Positions 1-6,231 are shown, counted from the first letter of the stretch. The stretch is 9,473 bases of DNA from Planctomycetaceae bacterium (GCA_031283515.1 JAITBS010000097.1:1-9473); one strand, 5' to 3'. Made by a program: numbers and translations. The notes: generated from the sequence alone by a model not told the origin.

Positions 1-210
1 CATTCGACGGCGTTTATTGGTTACGTTAAGATTAACGGCAACGATTATTTTCTGTGGCGTAATTCTCACGGCGGGCGTTATACCGCAGAGGACAAATTCT
101 TAACACCAACCGATTGCTGTTGGTTTGATTCTCAGACCCTTCGTGCGATGCTTTCGAGTATGAACCGTTACTGCGGAGCGTTTGCGATTTTGCCGGAAAG
201 CGTCAATTAG
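1..210 (+). CDS. C-terminal part of a papain-like cysteine peptidase (5' end outside window)
   Basis: The reading frame is open from base 1 to a TAG at 208-210 and gives the last 69 residues. The fragment begins HSTAFIGYVKINGNDYF and continues LWRNSHGG. This looks like the C-terminal half of clan CA (papain-like) peptidases: a catalytic His followed by a hydrophobic strand and GY, then a strand ending in the Asn of an N-S-(W/H)-G motif. Here the candidates are His1 and Asn22 of the fragment. The catalytic Cys would lie upstream, outside the window, so activity cannot be judged. A late Cys in NRYCGAFAI resembles the last strand of the fold. A phage copy could act on host protein, on the cell envelope or in particle maturation; the sequence does not decide. 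The stop codon abuts inverted-repeat element A. The family call rests on motif spacing alone. Confidence 0.55.
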   Translation, partial: HSTAFIGYVKINGNDYFLWRNSHGGRYTAEDKFLTPTDCCWFDSQTLRAMLSSMNRYCGAFAILPESVN

Positions 211-336
211 TGGAGAGTTGAGAGTGGAGAGTGGATAGTTCGCAAGCGTACTATTTGCCGAAACGTTTTTAATTCGCTTGTGCAACAATTAACAAATTAA
301 CAATTAACAATTCACAATTAACAATCAATTAAAACC
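208..336 (+). repeat. Heptad-flanked inverted-repeat element, copy A
   Basis: The left arm is a run of 7-nt units of the form AGTGGAG/AGTTGAG/AGTGGAT. The core is CGCAAGCG (241-248) paired with CGCTTGTG (275-282, one G-T wobble). The right arm is a run of ACAATTA-type 7-nt units reaching the ATG at 337. The left arm starts at the TAG stop of the peptidase gene. The core spacer (about 249-274) matches copies B and C in sequence and orientation. It could fold as a long imperfect hairpin in RNA or act as a small non-autonomous mobile element. No ORF is present. Confidence 0.75.
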
Positions 337-696
337 ATGACTTATTTTACAACAATGATTACAAAAATTATTAGTTGGTTTCCTACCTTTTTTTCGGTTG
401 CAGTTGCTTTTTTGAAGTTACCGAAATTGGAAAGTTGGAAGGACAAAGAGGCGTTTTACGTTTATTTGGACGCGTTGATTCGCAGTGACTTTTTGAAGTT
501 ATTAACGTCGAAGACACCGTTTTACTTGGACGATTTGGCATTACAGAAGTTACAAATACTTATCCAAGACCGGAACGCTTATGATACGGCTTATGATATG
601 TTTACGGGCGTTGTAAGTTTGCAATCGTTACCGGAACAATATTGGGACTTGTGGAATTTTATGAACACGGTGTTCTCGGTACGAAGCTTATTATAG
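337..696 (+). CDS. Small membrane protein of unknown function (possible holin-like)
   Basis: This 119-residue protein has one clear hydrophobic segment near the N-terminus (about residues 7-27, including IISWFPTFFSVAVAFL). It is followed by a soluble region rich in Leu, Tyr, Phe and Asp that looks helical. No catalytic motif is visible. A single N-terminal membrane span in a phage late region fits a holin, a spanin-like protein or a membrane-anchored accessory protein, but none of these families is recognised. The ATG at 337 sits a few bases after inverted-repeat element A, with no Shine-Dalgarno sequence; an in-frame ATG at 355 is an alternative start. The TAG stop lies at the left edge of element B. 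The gene is thus bracketed by two copies of the same repeat. Confidence 0.6.
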   Translation: MTYFTTMITKIISWFPTFFSVAVAFLKLPKLESWKDKEAFYVYLDALIRSDFLKLLTSKTPFYLDDLALQKLQILIQDRNAYDTAYDMFTGVVSLQSLPEQYWDLWNFMNTVFSVRSLL

Positions 697-812
697 TGAA
701 TAGTTATGAGTGAATAGTGAATAGTTCGCAAGCGTACTATTTACCGAACCGTTTTCAATCCGCTTGCGCAACTATTAACTATTAACTATTAACTATCAAC
801 TATCAACATTCA
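694..812 (+). repeat. Heptad-flanked inverted-repeat element, copy B
   Basis: The left arm holds AGTGAAT-type heptads. The core is CGCAAGCG (727-734) with CGCTTGCG (761-768). The right arm has at least four AACTATT heptads, then AACTATC variants, ending at the ATG at 815. The left heptads (AATAGTT) are complementary to the right ones (AACTATT), so the whole element can form one long imperfect hairpin. Bases 709-772 are identical, 64 of 64, to 4740-4803 in copy C. It begins at the TAG stop of the upstream gene. Confidence 0.8.
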
Positions 813-814
813 CA

Positions 815-1159
815 ATGAAGAAGAGTCAGACGTACAATGTAATTGATACGCTTTTTACGTATCATGTTGAGCCGGACGGTTCGACGGTGTTTCAGATATG
901 TTACGTGATTGATGATGTTCGTTGTTTTAGTGAGTATTTGAATTTTGAACATCCTGTGTTGCGTAAACATGCCGAATTCTGTTGGCGTCGTTGGTCGTGT
1001 GATGCGGTGCCGCAGACGAATGAACATGCGGCGGATATTGCGAACTATCACGGTTTGGCAATTATGGACAAAATTACCGTTGAATACGGAGAATACGGTT
1101 ACAAAATCAGCAACCATCGTATCGGTGAGGAGCCGATAGGTATTGACGAAATTTGGTGA
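815..1159 (+). CDS. Hypothetical phage protein, 114 residues
   Basis: The protein has 114 residues. The N-terminal half reads as alternating beta strands (FTYHVEPDGSTVFQICYVI). The middle contains HPVLRKHAEFCWRRWS followed by an acidic helix and a strand, IMDKITVEYGEYGYKI. It gives a vague impression of accessory segments in phage helicase-like proteins, but no Walker or other helicase motif is present and I do not assign a function. There is no transmembrane segment or signal peptide. The ATG lies directly behind the heptads of element B with no Shine-Dalgarno sequence. The TGA stop (1157-1159) is one base before the next ATG at 1161, so the two genes are probably cotranscribed and translationally coupled. 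A second reading frame on the opposite strand is a shadow. Confidence 0.6.
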   Translation: MKKSQTYNVIDTLFTYHVEPDGSTVFQICYVIDDVRCFSEYLNFEHPVLRKHAEFCWRRWSCDAVPQTNEHAADIANYHGLAIMDKITVEYGEYGYKISNHRIGEEPIGIDEIW

Positions 1160-1160
1160 G

Positions 1161-1343
1161 ATGAACAAATATCAATGTATCAAAACGGAGCGGGTATGTT
1201 ACAGTTACGACCAATGGTTACGGACAGAGGTGATCAAGTTACCGGAATGTTTGGGTTGCCGGTCAAACCGCGAAAAACCGGAAAACACCGGAAATCAGCA
1301 GGTATCAAGTATCGACCAACCCGATAAACGCCCGTCAGATTAA
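1161..1343 (+). CDS. Small Cys-containing hypothetical protein
   Basis: The 60-residue protein begins MNKYQCIKTERVCYSYDQW. It carries a CxxC pair in PECLGCRSN around residues 30-33, plus Cys residues at 6 and 13. Four Cys in a short basic protein could bind one zinc ion, but no named family is recognised. The C-terminal third is polar and low in complexity (Asn, Gln, Pro, Ser) and probably disordered. The ATG at 1161 follows GGTGAG and the upstream TGA by one base, which favours start by coupling. An in-frame TTG at 1143 would extend the protein by six residues into the upstream gene and is less likely. Just past its end lies structured RNA copy 1. Confidence 0.5.
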   Translation: MNKYQCIKTERVCYSYDQWLRTEVIKLPECLGCRSNREKPENTGNQQVSSIDQPDKRPSD

Positions 1344-1362
1344 AGCCTATCGAATTTGTACA

Positions 1363-1476
1363 GAAAAATAAAAAGCCCGTGATTGCAATCACCAACCACA
1401 GGCGGATGACCAGTGATTACATGGATCACTTGCCACAGGAACAGATTGTATTGTTTCCTTTCCAAAAGGCAAGTAC
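1363..1476 (+). promoter_or_regulatory. Structured RNA leader element, copy 1
   Basis: An A-rich tract (1364-1374) is followed by three predicted hairpins. P1: 1375-1385 with 1393-1403, two C-A mismatches, 7-nt loop. P2: GTGAT 1413-1417 with ATCAC 1425-1429, 7-nt loop. P3: ACTTGCC 1428-1434 with GGCAAGT 1468-1474, enclosing P4, AGGAA 1437-1441 with TTCCT 1455-1459. P2 and the extended P3 share two bases. The central GATCACTTGCCACAGGAA is identical or nearly so in the other three copies. Unlike those, no AGGAG sequence and start codon follow, and the downstream frame is truncated. It may be a relic, or act only on the terminase transcript. I know no matching RNA family. Confidence 0.65.
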
Positions 1477-1495
1477 CTGAACAAACCTTTTTTGA

Positions 1496-1621
1496 ATTGA
1501 TGATGCCATTAAGGTTGTGAAGTCAACACTTCCTTCTGTGTTGGAGAGAGCCGATCTTAATGTGATTATTCAAGAGGATCAAACGAATCAAACAGAACCG
1601 GTGTTACCGGAAAGCAATTGA
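1496..1621 (+). pseudogene. Truncated small cassette gene downstream of RNA copy 1
   Basis: A frame opens after a TGA at 1493-1495 and runs to TGA 1619-1621, giving IDDAIKVVKSTLPSVLER and ending VLPESN. It has no ATG; the only usual start is GTG at 1517 (34 residues). Its position, just after the structured RNA, and its tail (NVIIQEDQTNQTEP) resemble the C-terminal half of the small protein at 9000-9233 (KLIIQTEPLQNG). The basic hydrophobic N-terminus, Shine-Dalgarno and start codon of the intact cassettes are absent. It is best read as a cassette gene that lost its 5' end, ending 13 bases before the terminase ATG. The similarity is short and could be chance. Confidence 0.35.
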
Positions 1622-1634
1622 AAGTCACTGAGTT

Positions 1635-3677
1635 ATGGTTACGAAAAGAACGACATTAGCCGCCGGGAATCGTCATCGCGAACGCGAAGCGTTGCGTAGC
1701 CGTGAGCAATCGCGTTCGGTGCGTGATATTGCGCCGTTGCCGCCGATAGTGAATCCGAAACGCCGCGCGTTGTCGCATCGGAGTTTACGTTTATTTTGTG
1801 AGACGTATTTTAAGGCGAAATTTCCATTGGCGTGGGCGACGTACCATCTTAAAATTATCAACCGTTTAGAAAAAATCGTAACGAGCGGCGGACTTGCGGC
1901 AATAGCGGCACCGCGTGGGAGCGGTAAAAGTACATTGACGTTGGTTGCGGCGGTTTGGGCATTGGTGTACGGTTATCGCCGGTATGTTGTTTTGGTGGGT
2001 GCGAATAAGACGGAAGCGCAAAAGTTGCTTGATGCGATTAAGAGTGCATTACAGAATAATAAATTATTGTTTGAGGATTTTCCTGAAATAACGTATCCGA
2101 TATTTCGTTTGAACGGTTCGGCGTTGTTAGCGCGCGGACAGTTGTATATTGGTAACTTAACGAATATGTCGTGGGGTTCGATGTTGTTGACGTTGCCGAC
2201 GATAACGGGCAGTAAGGCGAGCGGCAGCCGTGTGATGAGTTCCGGTATCTTCGGCGCGATACGTGGTAAAAATAGTGAAACAACGGAAGGCGAAACGATT
2301 CGTCCGGATTTGATTTTGATAGACGATCCGCAAACGGATCAGATGGCAAAGTCTCCGACGCAGATAGCGAAGGCGGAGGACGTGATTAACCGCACGATAT
2401 TCGGTTTAGCCGGACCGGGCGTGTCGATAGCGATTGCTATGACGGTGACAGTAATTCAGCAAGGTGATTTATCCGACCGTTATTTGAATGTCAAGATTTA
2501 TCCTCAATGGAACGGGTTACGTTACAAGATGTTGGAACAATTTCCGGACGATATGAAGTTGTGGGAAGAATACGCGGAGTTCCGGCGTGCGGGTAAAAAT
2601 TCGGATGCGGCGGAGTTTTACCGGAATAACCGAGAGGCGATGCGTAAGGGTGCGGTTGTTTCGTGGGAGGCGAATTTTACGGAAAACGAAATAGATGCGT
2701 TGCAATATGCGATGAATTTGTATATTGATGATCCGTTGAGTTTTTCGAGCGAACGTCAAAACGAGCCGATTGAACTTCAGTCGCAAGATGCGGCGGTACC
2801 GGCTAAAACGGTTCGGAGCCGTCTTAATGGTTACAAGCACCGTGTTGTTCCGATGGACACGTATAAAGTTACGGGATTTATTGATATTCACGATAACCTT
2901 TTATATTATTGCGTAACAGCATGGACGGACGAATTTACGGGACGAATTATTGATTACGGAACCTTTCCGGAGCAACACCGTAAAACGTTTTCGTTGCACG
3001 ACAGCGGTTTGAACACCATGAAGTTGGAGTTTGGCGGCAAGAAAGAGCGTTATGTTGCGATGGGAATTGAGGCGTTGGTGACGGATTTATTGTCGCAAAA
3101 TTACGAGATGGACGGTGACGCCGACGGAGTGGAACCGGTTAAGATTGACTTGCTGCTTATTGACAGCGGTTACATGCCGGACGTGATTCGGATGACGTTG
3201 CAGAAAATCGGTCAATCGAATATTGTACGTCCGAGTTACGGCAGGGGTGTTGGTGCGAAGATCCCGCCGATGAACGAATGGAAATCGAAACCGAAAGAGC
3301 AGTTACATTTAGGTCACCATTGGGTAGAAAACCGGAGTGAAAACTGGAAGTACCGCTGTATTAAAATTGATACGAATTATTGGAAGTCGCATGTTCACAA
3401 TGCTTTTGACCTTGCTGTTACGGAGGAGGGCAGTCTTTCGTTGTGGGGTCGCAACGCCGAGCAACACCGGATGTTTTCGGAACACATAACAGCCGAGAAA
3501 GTGCAGTTAGTGGAAGTGGGGAGCCGTAAAGTTCACGAGTGGCAACCGAAACCGAATCAAGATAATCACTGGTTTGATACGCTTGTCGGCTGTGCGGTTG
3601 GGGCGAGTGTCTGCGGCATCAAGTTGGAATCGGAAAAACAGAATCAACAAAAACGCCGAACCAAAAATTGGAGTTAA
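1635..3677 (+). CDS. Phage terminase large subunit (GpA-like)
   Basis: This is the 680-residue DNA-packaging motor, an ATPase that drives genome translocation into the prohead plus a nuclease that cuts the concatemer. Walker A is APRGSGKST at residues 92-100. Walker B is LILIDD at 226-231, with tandem Asp 230/231. A likely coupling segment is AMTVTVIQQGDLSDR near 268-282. The C-terminal RNase H-like nuclease is indicated by acidic residues at the ends of hydrophobic strands: Asp417 (GFIDIHD), Asp510 (LLLIDSG) and Asp648 (NHWFDTLVGCAVGAS). The last motif resembles the end of lambda gpA-type terminases, which fits the lambda-like order downstream. The N-terminal 45 residues are very basic and may contact DNA or a small subunit. 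No small subunit is recognised in the window. The ATG at 1635 has only a weak CTGAG upstream. The zinc-ribbon gene starts three bases after the stop. Confidence 0.93.
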   Translation: MVTKRTTLAAGNRHREREALRSREQSRSVRDIAPLPPIVNPKRRALSHRSLRLFCETYFKAKFPLAWATYHLKIINRLEKIVTSGGLAAIAAPRGSGKSTLTLVAAVWALVYGYRRYVVLVGANKTEAQKLLDAIKSALQNNKLLFEDFPEITYPIFRLNGSALLARGQLYIGNLTNMSWGSMLLTLPTITGSKASGSRVMSSGIFGAIRGKNSETTEGETIRPDLILIDDPQTDQMAKSPTQIAKAEDVINRTIFGLAGPGVSIAIAMTVTVIQQGDLSDRYLNVKIYPQWNGLRYKMLEQFPDDMKLWEEYAEFRRAGKNSDAAEFYRNNREAMRKGAVVSWEANFTENEIDALQYAMNLYIDDPLSFSSERQNEPIELQSQDAAVPAKTVRSRLNGYKHRVVPMDTYKVTGFIDIHDNLLYYCVTAWTDEFTGRIIDYGTFPEQHRKTFSLHDSGLNTMKLEFGGKKERYVAMGIEALVTDLLSQNYEMDGDADGVEPVKIDLLLIDSGYMPDVIRMTLQKIGQSNIVRPSYGRGVGAKIPPMNEWKSKPKEQLHLGHHWVENRSENWKYRCIKIDTNYWKSHVHNAFDLAVTEEGSLSLWGRNAEQHRMFSEHITAEKVQLVEVGSRKVHEWQPKPNQDNHWFDTLVGCAVGASVCGIKLESEKQNQQKRRTKNWS

Positions 3678-3679
3678 TT

Positions 3680-4192
3680 ATGTCAAAACAAACCAAGAAA
3701 ACCAAGAAAAATCAAGAAACCGCTGTACAGGCGGAAAATCGTCAATCTGGCGCAACGGAAACTCTCTTGACCCAAGAGCCGACCGAACCGTTAAACGTTC
3801 CGCAGACGGCAACCTGTGAGGAGTTACAAAAAGACTGTCCGCCGATTACGCAGATGGACGCGGAGAGTGAAACGAGTCCGCCGATTACGCAGATGGACGC
3901 GGAGAGTGAAACGAGTCCGCTGATTACGCAGATGGACGCAGAAAACGAAACAGAAACAGAAACAGAAATATTGGAGACGTTGGAGCCGGAGCCGGTTGAA
4001 GAGGCGGTGTTACAGAGCAGGCAATGTCCGCGTTGCCAACACGTGAACAGTGAACGCGGTTTTGTGTTTCCGGGCGTGAATCGTGTTAGTGCGTCGGGCG
4101 TGTGGAACGGTACTCCGTATCAGATTGTTGAAACACGCCGGACAAAATGTGAGAAGTGCGGACAGGTTTATTTCATAAAAAAATATTTGTAA
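3680..4192 (+). CDS. Zinc-ribbon protein with 13-residue tandem repeats
   Basis: The 170-residue protein has three parts. Residues 1-53 are basic then polar. Residues 54-92 are three tandem copies of a 13-residue unit (PPITQMDAESETS), followed by an acidic Glu/Thr stretch to about 112. The C-terminal 55 residues form a likely zinc ribbon: CPRC at 116-119 and CEKC at 157-160, separated by strand-rich sequence. Small phage zinc ribbons often bind nucleic acid or act as assembly accessories; the exact role is unknown. The ATG at 3680 has GGAG at 3670-3673 within the terminase stop region, a good spacing. An upstream TTG at 3668 would overlap this site and is rejected. The repeat DNA resembles an intergenic element found elsewhere in the window. 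It is followed by structured RNA copy 2. Confidence 0.7.
   Translation: MSKQTKKTKKNQETAVQAENRQSGATETLLTQEPTEPLNVPQTATCEELQKDCPPITQMDAESETSPPITQMDAESETSPLITQMDAENETETETEILETLEPEPVEEAVLQSRQCPRCQHVNSERGFVFPGVNRVSASGVWNGTPYQIVETRRTKCEKCGQVYFIKKYL
3839..3955 (+). repeat. 39-bp tandem repeat, three units, in coding sequence
   Basis: Units lie at 3839-3877, 3878-3916 and 3917-3955. The first two are identical; the third differs at one base near its start and diverges into GAA/ACA repeats at its end. Each unit is 13 codons, so the reading frame is kept whatever the copy number. The first 26 bases of a unit match the intergenic element at 7203-7228 at 22 of 26 positions. Confidence 0.9.
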
Positions 4193-4203
4193 TCGTATTT
4201 CAA

Positions 4204-4314
4204 CAAAAAAACCCGTGATTGCGAAGTCAACAATCACGGGCGCATGACTCGTGATAGTAAAGATCACTTGCCACAGGAAAAAAATTATATCACTTCCTGC
4301 TAAAAAGGCAAGTC
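4204..4314 (+). promoter_or_regulatory. Structured RNA leader element, copy 2
   Basis: This is the best-formed copy. After an A-tract (4205-4211), P1 is a perfect 10-bp stem, 4212-4221 with 4231-4240, with a 9-nt loop. P2 is GTGAT 4251-4255 with ATCAC 4263-4267. P3 is ACTTGCC 4266-4272 with GGCAAGT 4307-4313, enclosing P4, CAGGAA 4274-4279 with TTCCTG 4294-4299. Downstream is AACAGGAGA (4322-4330), 10 bases before the ATG at 4340. TCCTG (4295-4299) could pair instead with CAGGA of the Shine-Dalgarno (4324-4328), so the element could switch translation on or off. The ligand or trigger, if any, is unknown. On the other strand P1 plus the A-tract looks like a terminator. Confidence 0.7.
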
Positions 4315-4339
4315 CATTTTTAACAGGAGATGAAACCCC

Positions 4340-4573
4340 ATGTTCAAATTTATTTTTGAATCAATTAAAAAAATGAGTATTAAACTTTTTAGTGACATTG
4401 CTTTGACGTTGACAGTGTTACCAATTTTTCCCAAAACTTATAACATTTATGTTGTAAGCCCAGAGGAAGCATTGAAAATCGTTGAAGATGGTCGAAAGAA
4501 ACAACCCCATGACGAAACTCGAATTTGTACAACAACGGATCGTCCAATTGCGGACATTCCTCTTGAGCAATGA
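4340..4573 (+). CDS. Small cassette protein with basic hydrophobic N-terminus
   Basis: The 77-residue protein begins MFKFIFESIKKMSIKLFSD, a likely amphipathic or membrane-associating helix. A hydrophobic stretch follows (IALTLTVLPIF), then a strand NIYVVSPEEALKIVED and a polar tail. It has no known motif. It is a likely paralogue of the proteins at 8535 and 9000: all three follow the same structured RNA, share the AGGAG-type start region and begin with Phe/Lys-rich sequence. The first 11 bases after the start-codon position match the gene at 9000 closely. The ATG at 4340 has AGGAG 10 bases upstream. Its last 65 bases overlap the gpW-like gene in another frame, so its translation may carry ribosomes to that gene's start. 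Function unknown; a leader peptide, membrane protein or small toxin-like protein are all possible. Confidence 0.6.
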   Translation: MFKFIFESIKKMSIKLFSDIALTLTVLPIFPKTYNIYVVSPEEALKIVEDGRKKQPHDETRICTTTDRPIADIPLEQ

Positions 4574-4727
4574 GCCGGTGTTATCGGTGAGCGGATCGGG
4601 AATGAGTGTAACTTATGACCGTTCCGGAGCGTTGGCGGAGTTGAAGGAACTTGAACGACAAGAAACTGATTTGTTGAATCCGACTCACCGATTCAAGACC
4701 ATTGACTTAGGCGGCAGCTTTTATTAG
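4509..4727 (+). CDS. gpW-like head-to-tail connector protein
   Basis: The 72-residue protein starts MTKLEFVQQRIVQLRTFL and ends KTIDLGGSFY. Its pattern fits lambda gpW (68 residues): a first helix, a short beta hairpin (VLSVSGSGMSVTYDR), a second helix (GALAELKELERQETDLL) and a C-terminal tail ending Gly-x-Phe-Tyr. Its place between terminase and portal is that of lambda W, whose product stabilises the DNA-filled head and is needed for tail attachment. The ATG at 4509 gives the length closest to gpW; ATG 4488 or TTG 4482 would add 7 or 9 residues. No Shine-Dalgarno precedes it and it starts inside the upstream small gene, so translation is probably coupled. Its TAG stop is at the left edge of element C. 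The assignment rests on pattern and position. Confidence 0.65.
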   Translation: MTKLEFVQQRIVQLRTFLLSNEPVLSVSGSGMSVTYDRSGALAELKELERQETDLLNPTHRFKTIDLGGSFY

Positions 4728-4838
4728 TTAATAGTTGATAGTGAATAGTGAATAGTTCGCAAGCGTACTATTTACCGAACCGTTTTCAATCCGCTTGCGC
4801 AACGATTAACGATTAAATATTAAATATTAACTAAATAC
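4725..4838 (+). repeat. Heptad-flanked inverted-repeat element, copy C
   Basis: Heptads of the AGTTAAT/AGTTGAT/AGTGAAT type follow the TAG stop of the gpW-like gene. The core is CGCAAGCG (4759-4766) with CGCTTGCG (4792-4799). The right arm has AACGATT and AAATATT heptads up to the portal ATG at 4840. Bases 4740-4803 are identical to 709-772 of copy B, so this is a recent duplication or is kept under constraint. It provides no Shine-Dalgarno for the portal gene. Confidence 0.8.
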
Positions 4839-4839
4839 A

Positions 4840-6231
4840 ATGAATACTGTAATCGATACAATTAATATGAAGCCGGACATAACCGGTTTGAAATACGATG
4901 CGACGGAATCCAGTCCTCGCCGCGGTTTTATTAGTGTATCGAGTAAGAGTGAAGACCGCGAATTGACGGTGACGGGTCGTCAGATGCTGTCTTCTCAAGG
5001 TCGGGATTTATTGCGTAATTTATCGCTTGCGGGTTTTGCAATACGTAAACATAATCAGTATGTTGCGAAGGGCACCTTTAATTGTTCGATACCGGGTCAA
5101 CCGGAATACAATGACCGGATCAAACGTTACATTTATATTTGGAGCCGGCGGTCTAATTGTGATATTTCGGGTCGTCATTCGTTACGCAAGATGTTGAACC
5201 TGATAGAGACTCACCGCGTGATTGACGGTGATGTGGCGGTGTTGAAAATTCGCAACGGGAAACTTCAATTGATTGAAAGCGACCGAATCCGCAACCCGCT
5301 TTCGGACTTGAAAGGCGACGGTTGGGAATGGGTTCAGGGTGTTAAAATCGGTAACAATGTTCAGGCGTGGAAATATTGTATCCACAAACGCAATGACGGC
5401 GGCGGCTTTACGCCGGAACGCGAGATCAATGCGGAGAATATTATTTTGGTGGGTTATCATAACCGAATTGACCAGATACGCGGCGTGAGCCTTTTGGCAC
5501 CGGCGATTAACCAATTCCGTGACATTTATGAGGGAATTGATTATGCGTTGGCAAAAGCGAAGGTTGCCCAGTTATTAGGATTTGCAACGATAACCAATGC
5601 CGGAAATTACGGTATGACGTCCGAACAGGATGATGCGGTTGAAGAACACCATAAGCAGCTTGAGAAGTTTGGTAAGGGAGTGATGCACCTTGACCTTCGT
5701 GATGGCGAAGATGTGAAGTTGTTAAATGATGCGACCCCTTCGACGCAATTTCAACAGTTTGTTCAAACGGTGATTCAAATTGCACTGTCGGCATTGGATT
5801 TACCGTACATAATGTACGATTCCACAAAGGGTAATTATTACGGAATTAAGGGCGCGGTTGACGATTATATTGAGGCTTGTAACGAGAAGCAGGAACAACT
5901 GATTGATATGCTCAACGAAATAACGGATTGGCGTTTACGTCTTGCGATTGCGGACGGGGAGTTGCCGTTACCGCCGAACGGAATGAGTATTGAGGATATG
6001 CTGTGGTACTGCGATTGGACGGGAACACGTTTGCCGTATTGGAGAATGCTTGAGGACGCCAAAGATATGCTGCTTTCGATTCAAACAGGTATTCTTTCGC
6101 CGCAAAAAATAACGAATATGTACGGAATTGATTTTGACGAGAACCTTGCGGAAATCAAACAAGCGGTTGAAATTGCACGAAAACTTGATGTAACCTTGCC
6201 CTATTCACAAACATTAAATATTGGAGTTTAA
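4840..6231 (+). CDS. Phage portal protein (lambda gpB-like)
   Basis: The 463-residue protein forms the dodecameric ring at one capsid vertex through which DNA enters and leaves and to which terminase docks. Lambda-type portal features are visible in order. An N-terminal GRDLLRNLSLAGFAIRKH segment (54-71) corresponds to the usual R-x-L-x-R-N-x-x-x-A motif. A beta-rich region around 130-180 follows. RIDQIRGVSLLAP (209-221) comes next, then EGIDYALAKAKVAQ (231-244), a hallmark of the family. The rest is the helical stem and crown. It is somewhat shorter than lambda gpB (533 residues). The ATG at 4840 directly follows element C with no Shine-Dalgarno; an in-frame ATG at 4870 is possible, since the first ten residues are not diagnostic. 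The next gene starts one base after its TAA stop. Confidence 0.9.
   Translation: MNTVIDTINMKPDITGLKYDATESSPRRGFISVSSKSEDRELTVTGRQMLSSQGRDLLRNLSLAGFAIRKHNQYVAKGTFNCSIPGQPEYNDRIKRYIYIWSRRSNCDISGRHSLRKMLNLIETHRVIDGDVAVLKIRNGKLQLIESDRIRNPLSDLKGDGWEWVQGVKIGNNVQAWKYCIHKRNDGGGFTPEREINAENIILVGYHNRIDQIRGVSLLAPAINQFRDIYEGIDYALAKAKVAQLLGFATITNAGNYGMTSEQDDAVEEHHKQLEKFGKGVMHLDLRDGEDVKLLNDATPSTQFQQFVQTVIQIALSALDLPYIMYDSTKGNYYGIKGAVDDYIEACNEKQEQLIDMLNEITDWRLRLAIADGELPLPPNGMSIEDMLWYCDWTGTRLPYWRMLEDAKDMLLSIQTGILSPQKITNMYGIDFDENLAEIKQAVEIARKLDVTLPYSQTLNIGV

Noticed and set aside
700..812. CRISPR-like array in the heptad regions
   Set aside because: Units are 7 nt, contiguous and without spacers, and no cas genes are present.
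815..1159. Small terminase subunit candidate
   Set aside because: No helix-turn-helix or other small-terminase feature is visible, and the protein is strand-rich.
2517..2891. Long open frame on the minus strand opposite the terminase gene
   Set aside because: The terminase frame is complete with its motifs; the minus frame is an Arg/Ile-rich shadow without a ribosome site. Other minus-strand frames in the window are similar.
4393..4440. Promoter-like TTGAC sequences in the small gene at 4340
   Set aside because: No convincing -10 box at proper spacing; TTGACG-type words are frequent in this A/T-rich coding sequence.
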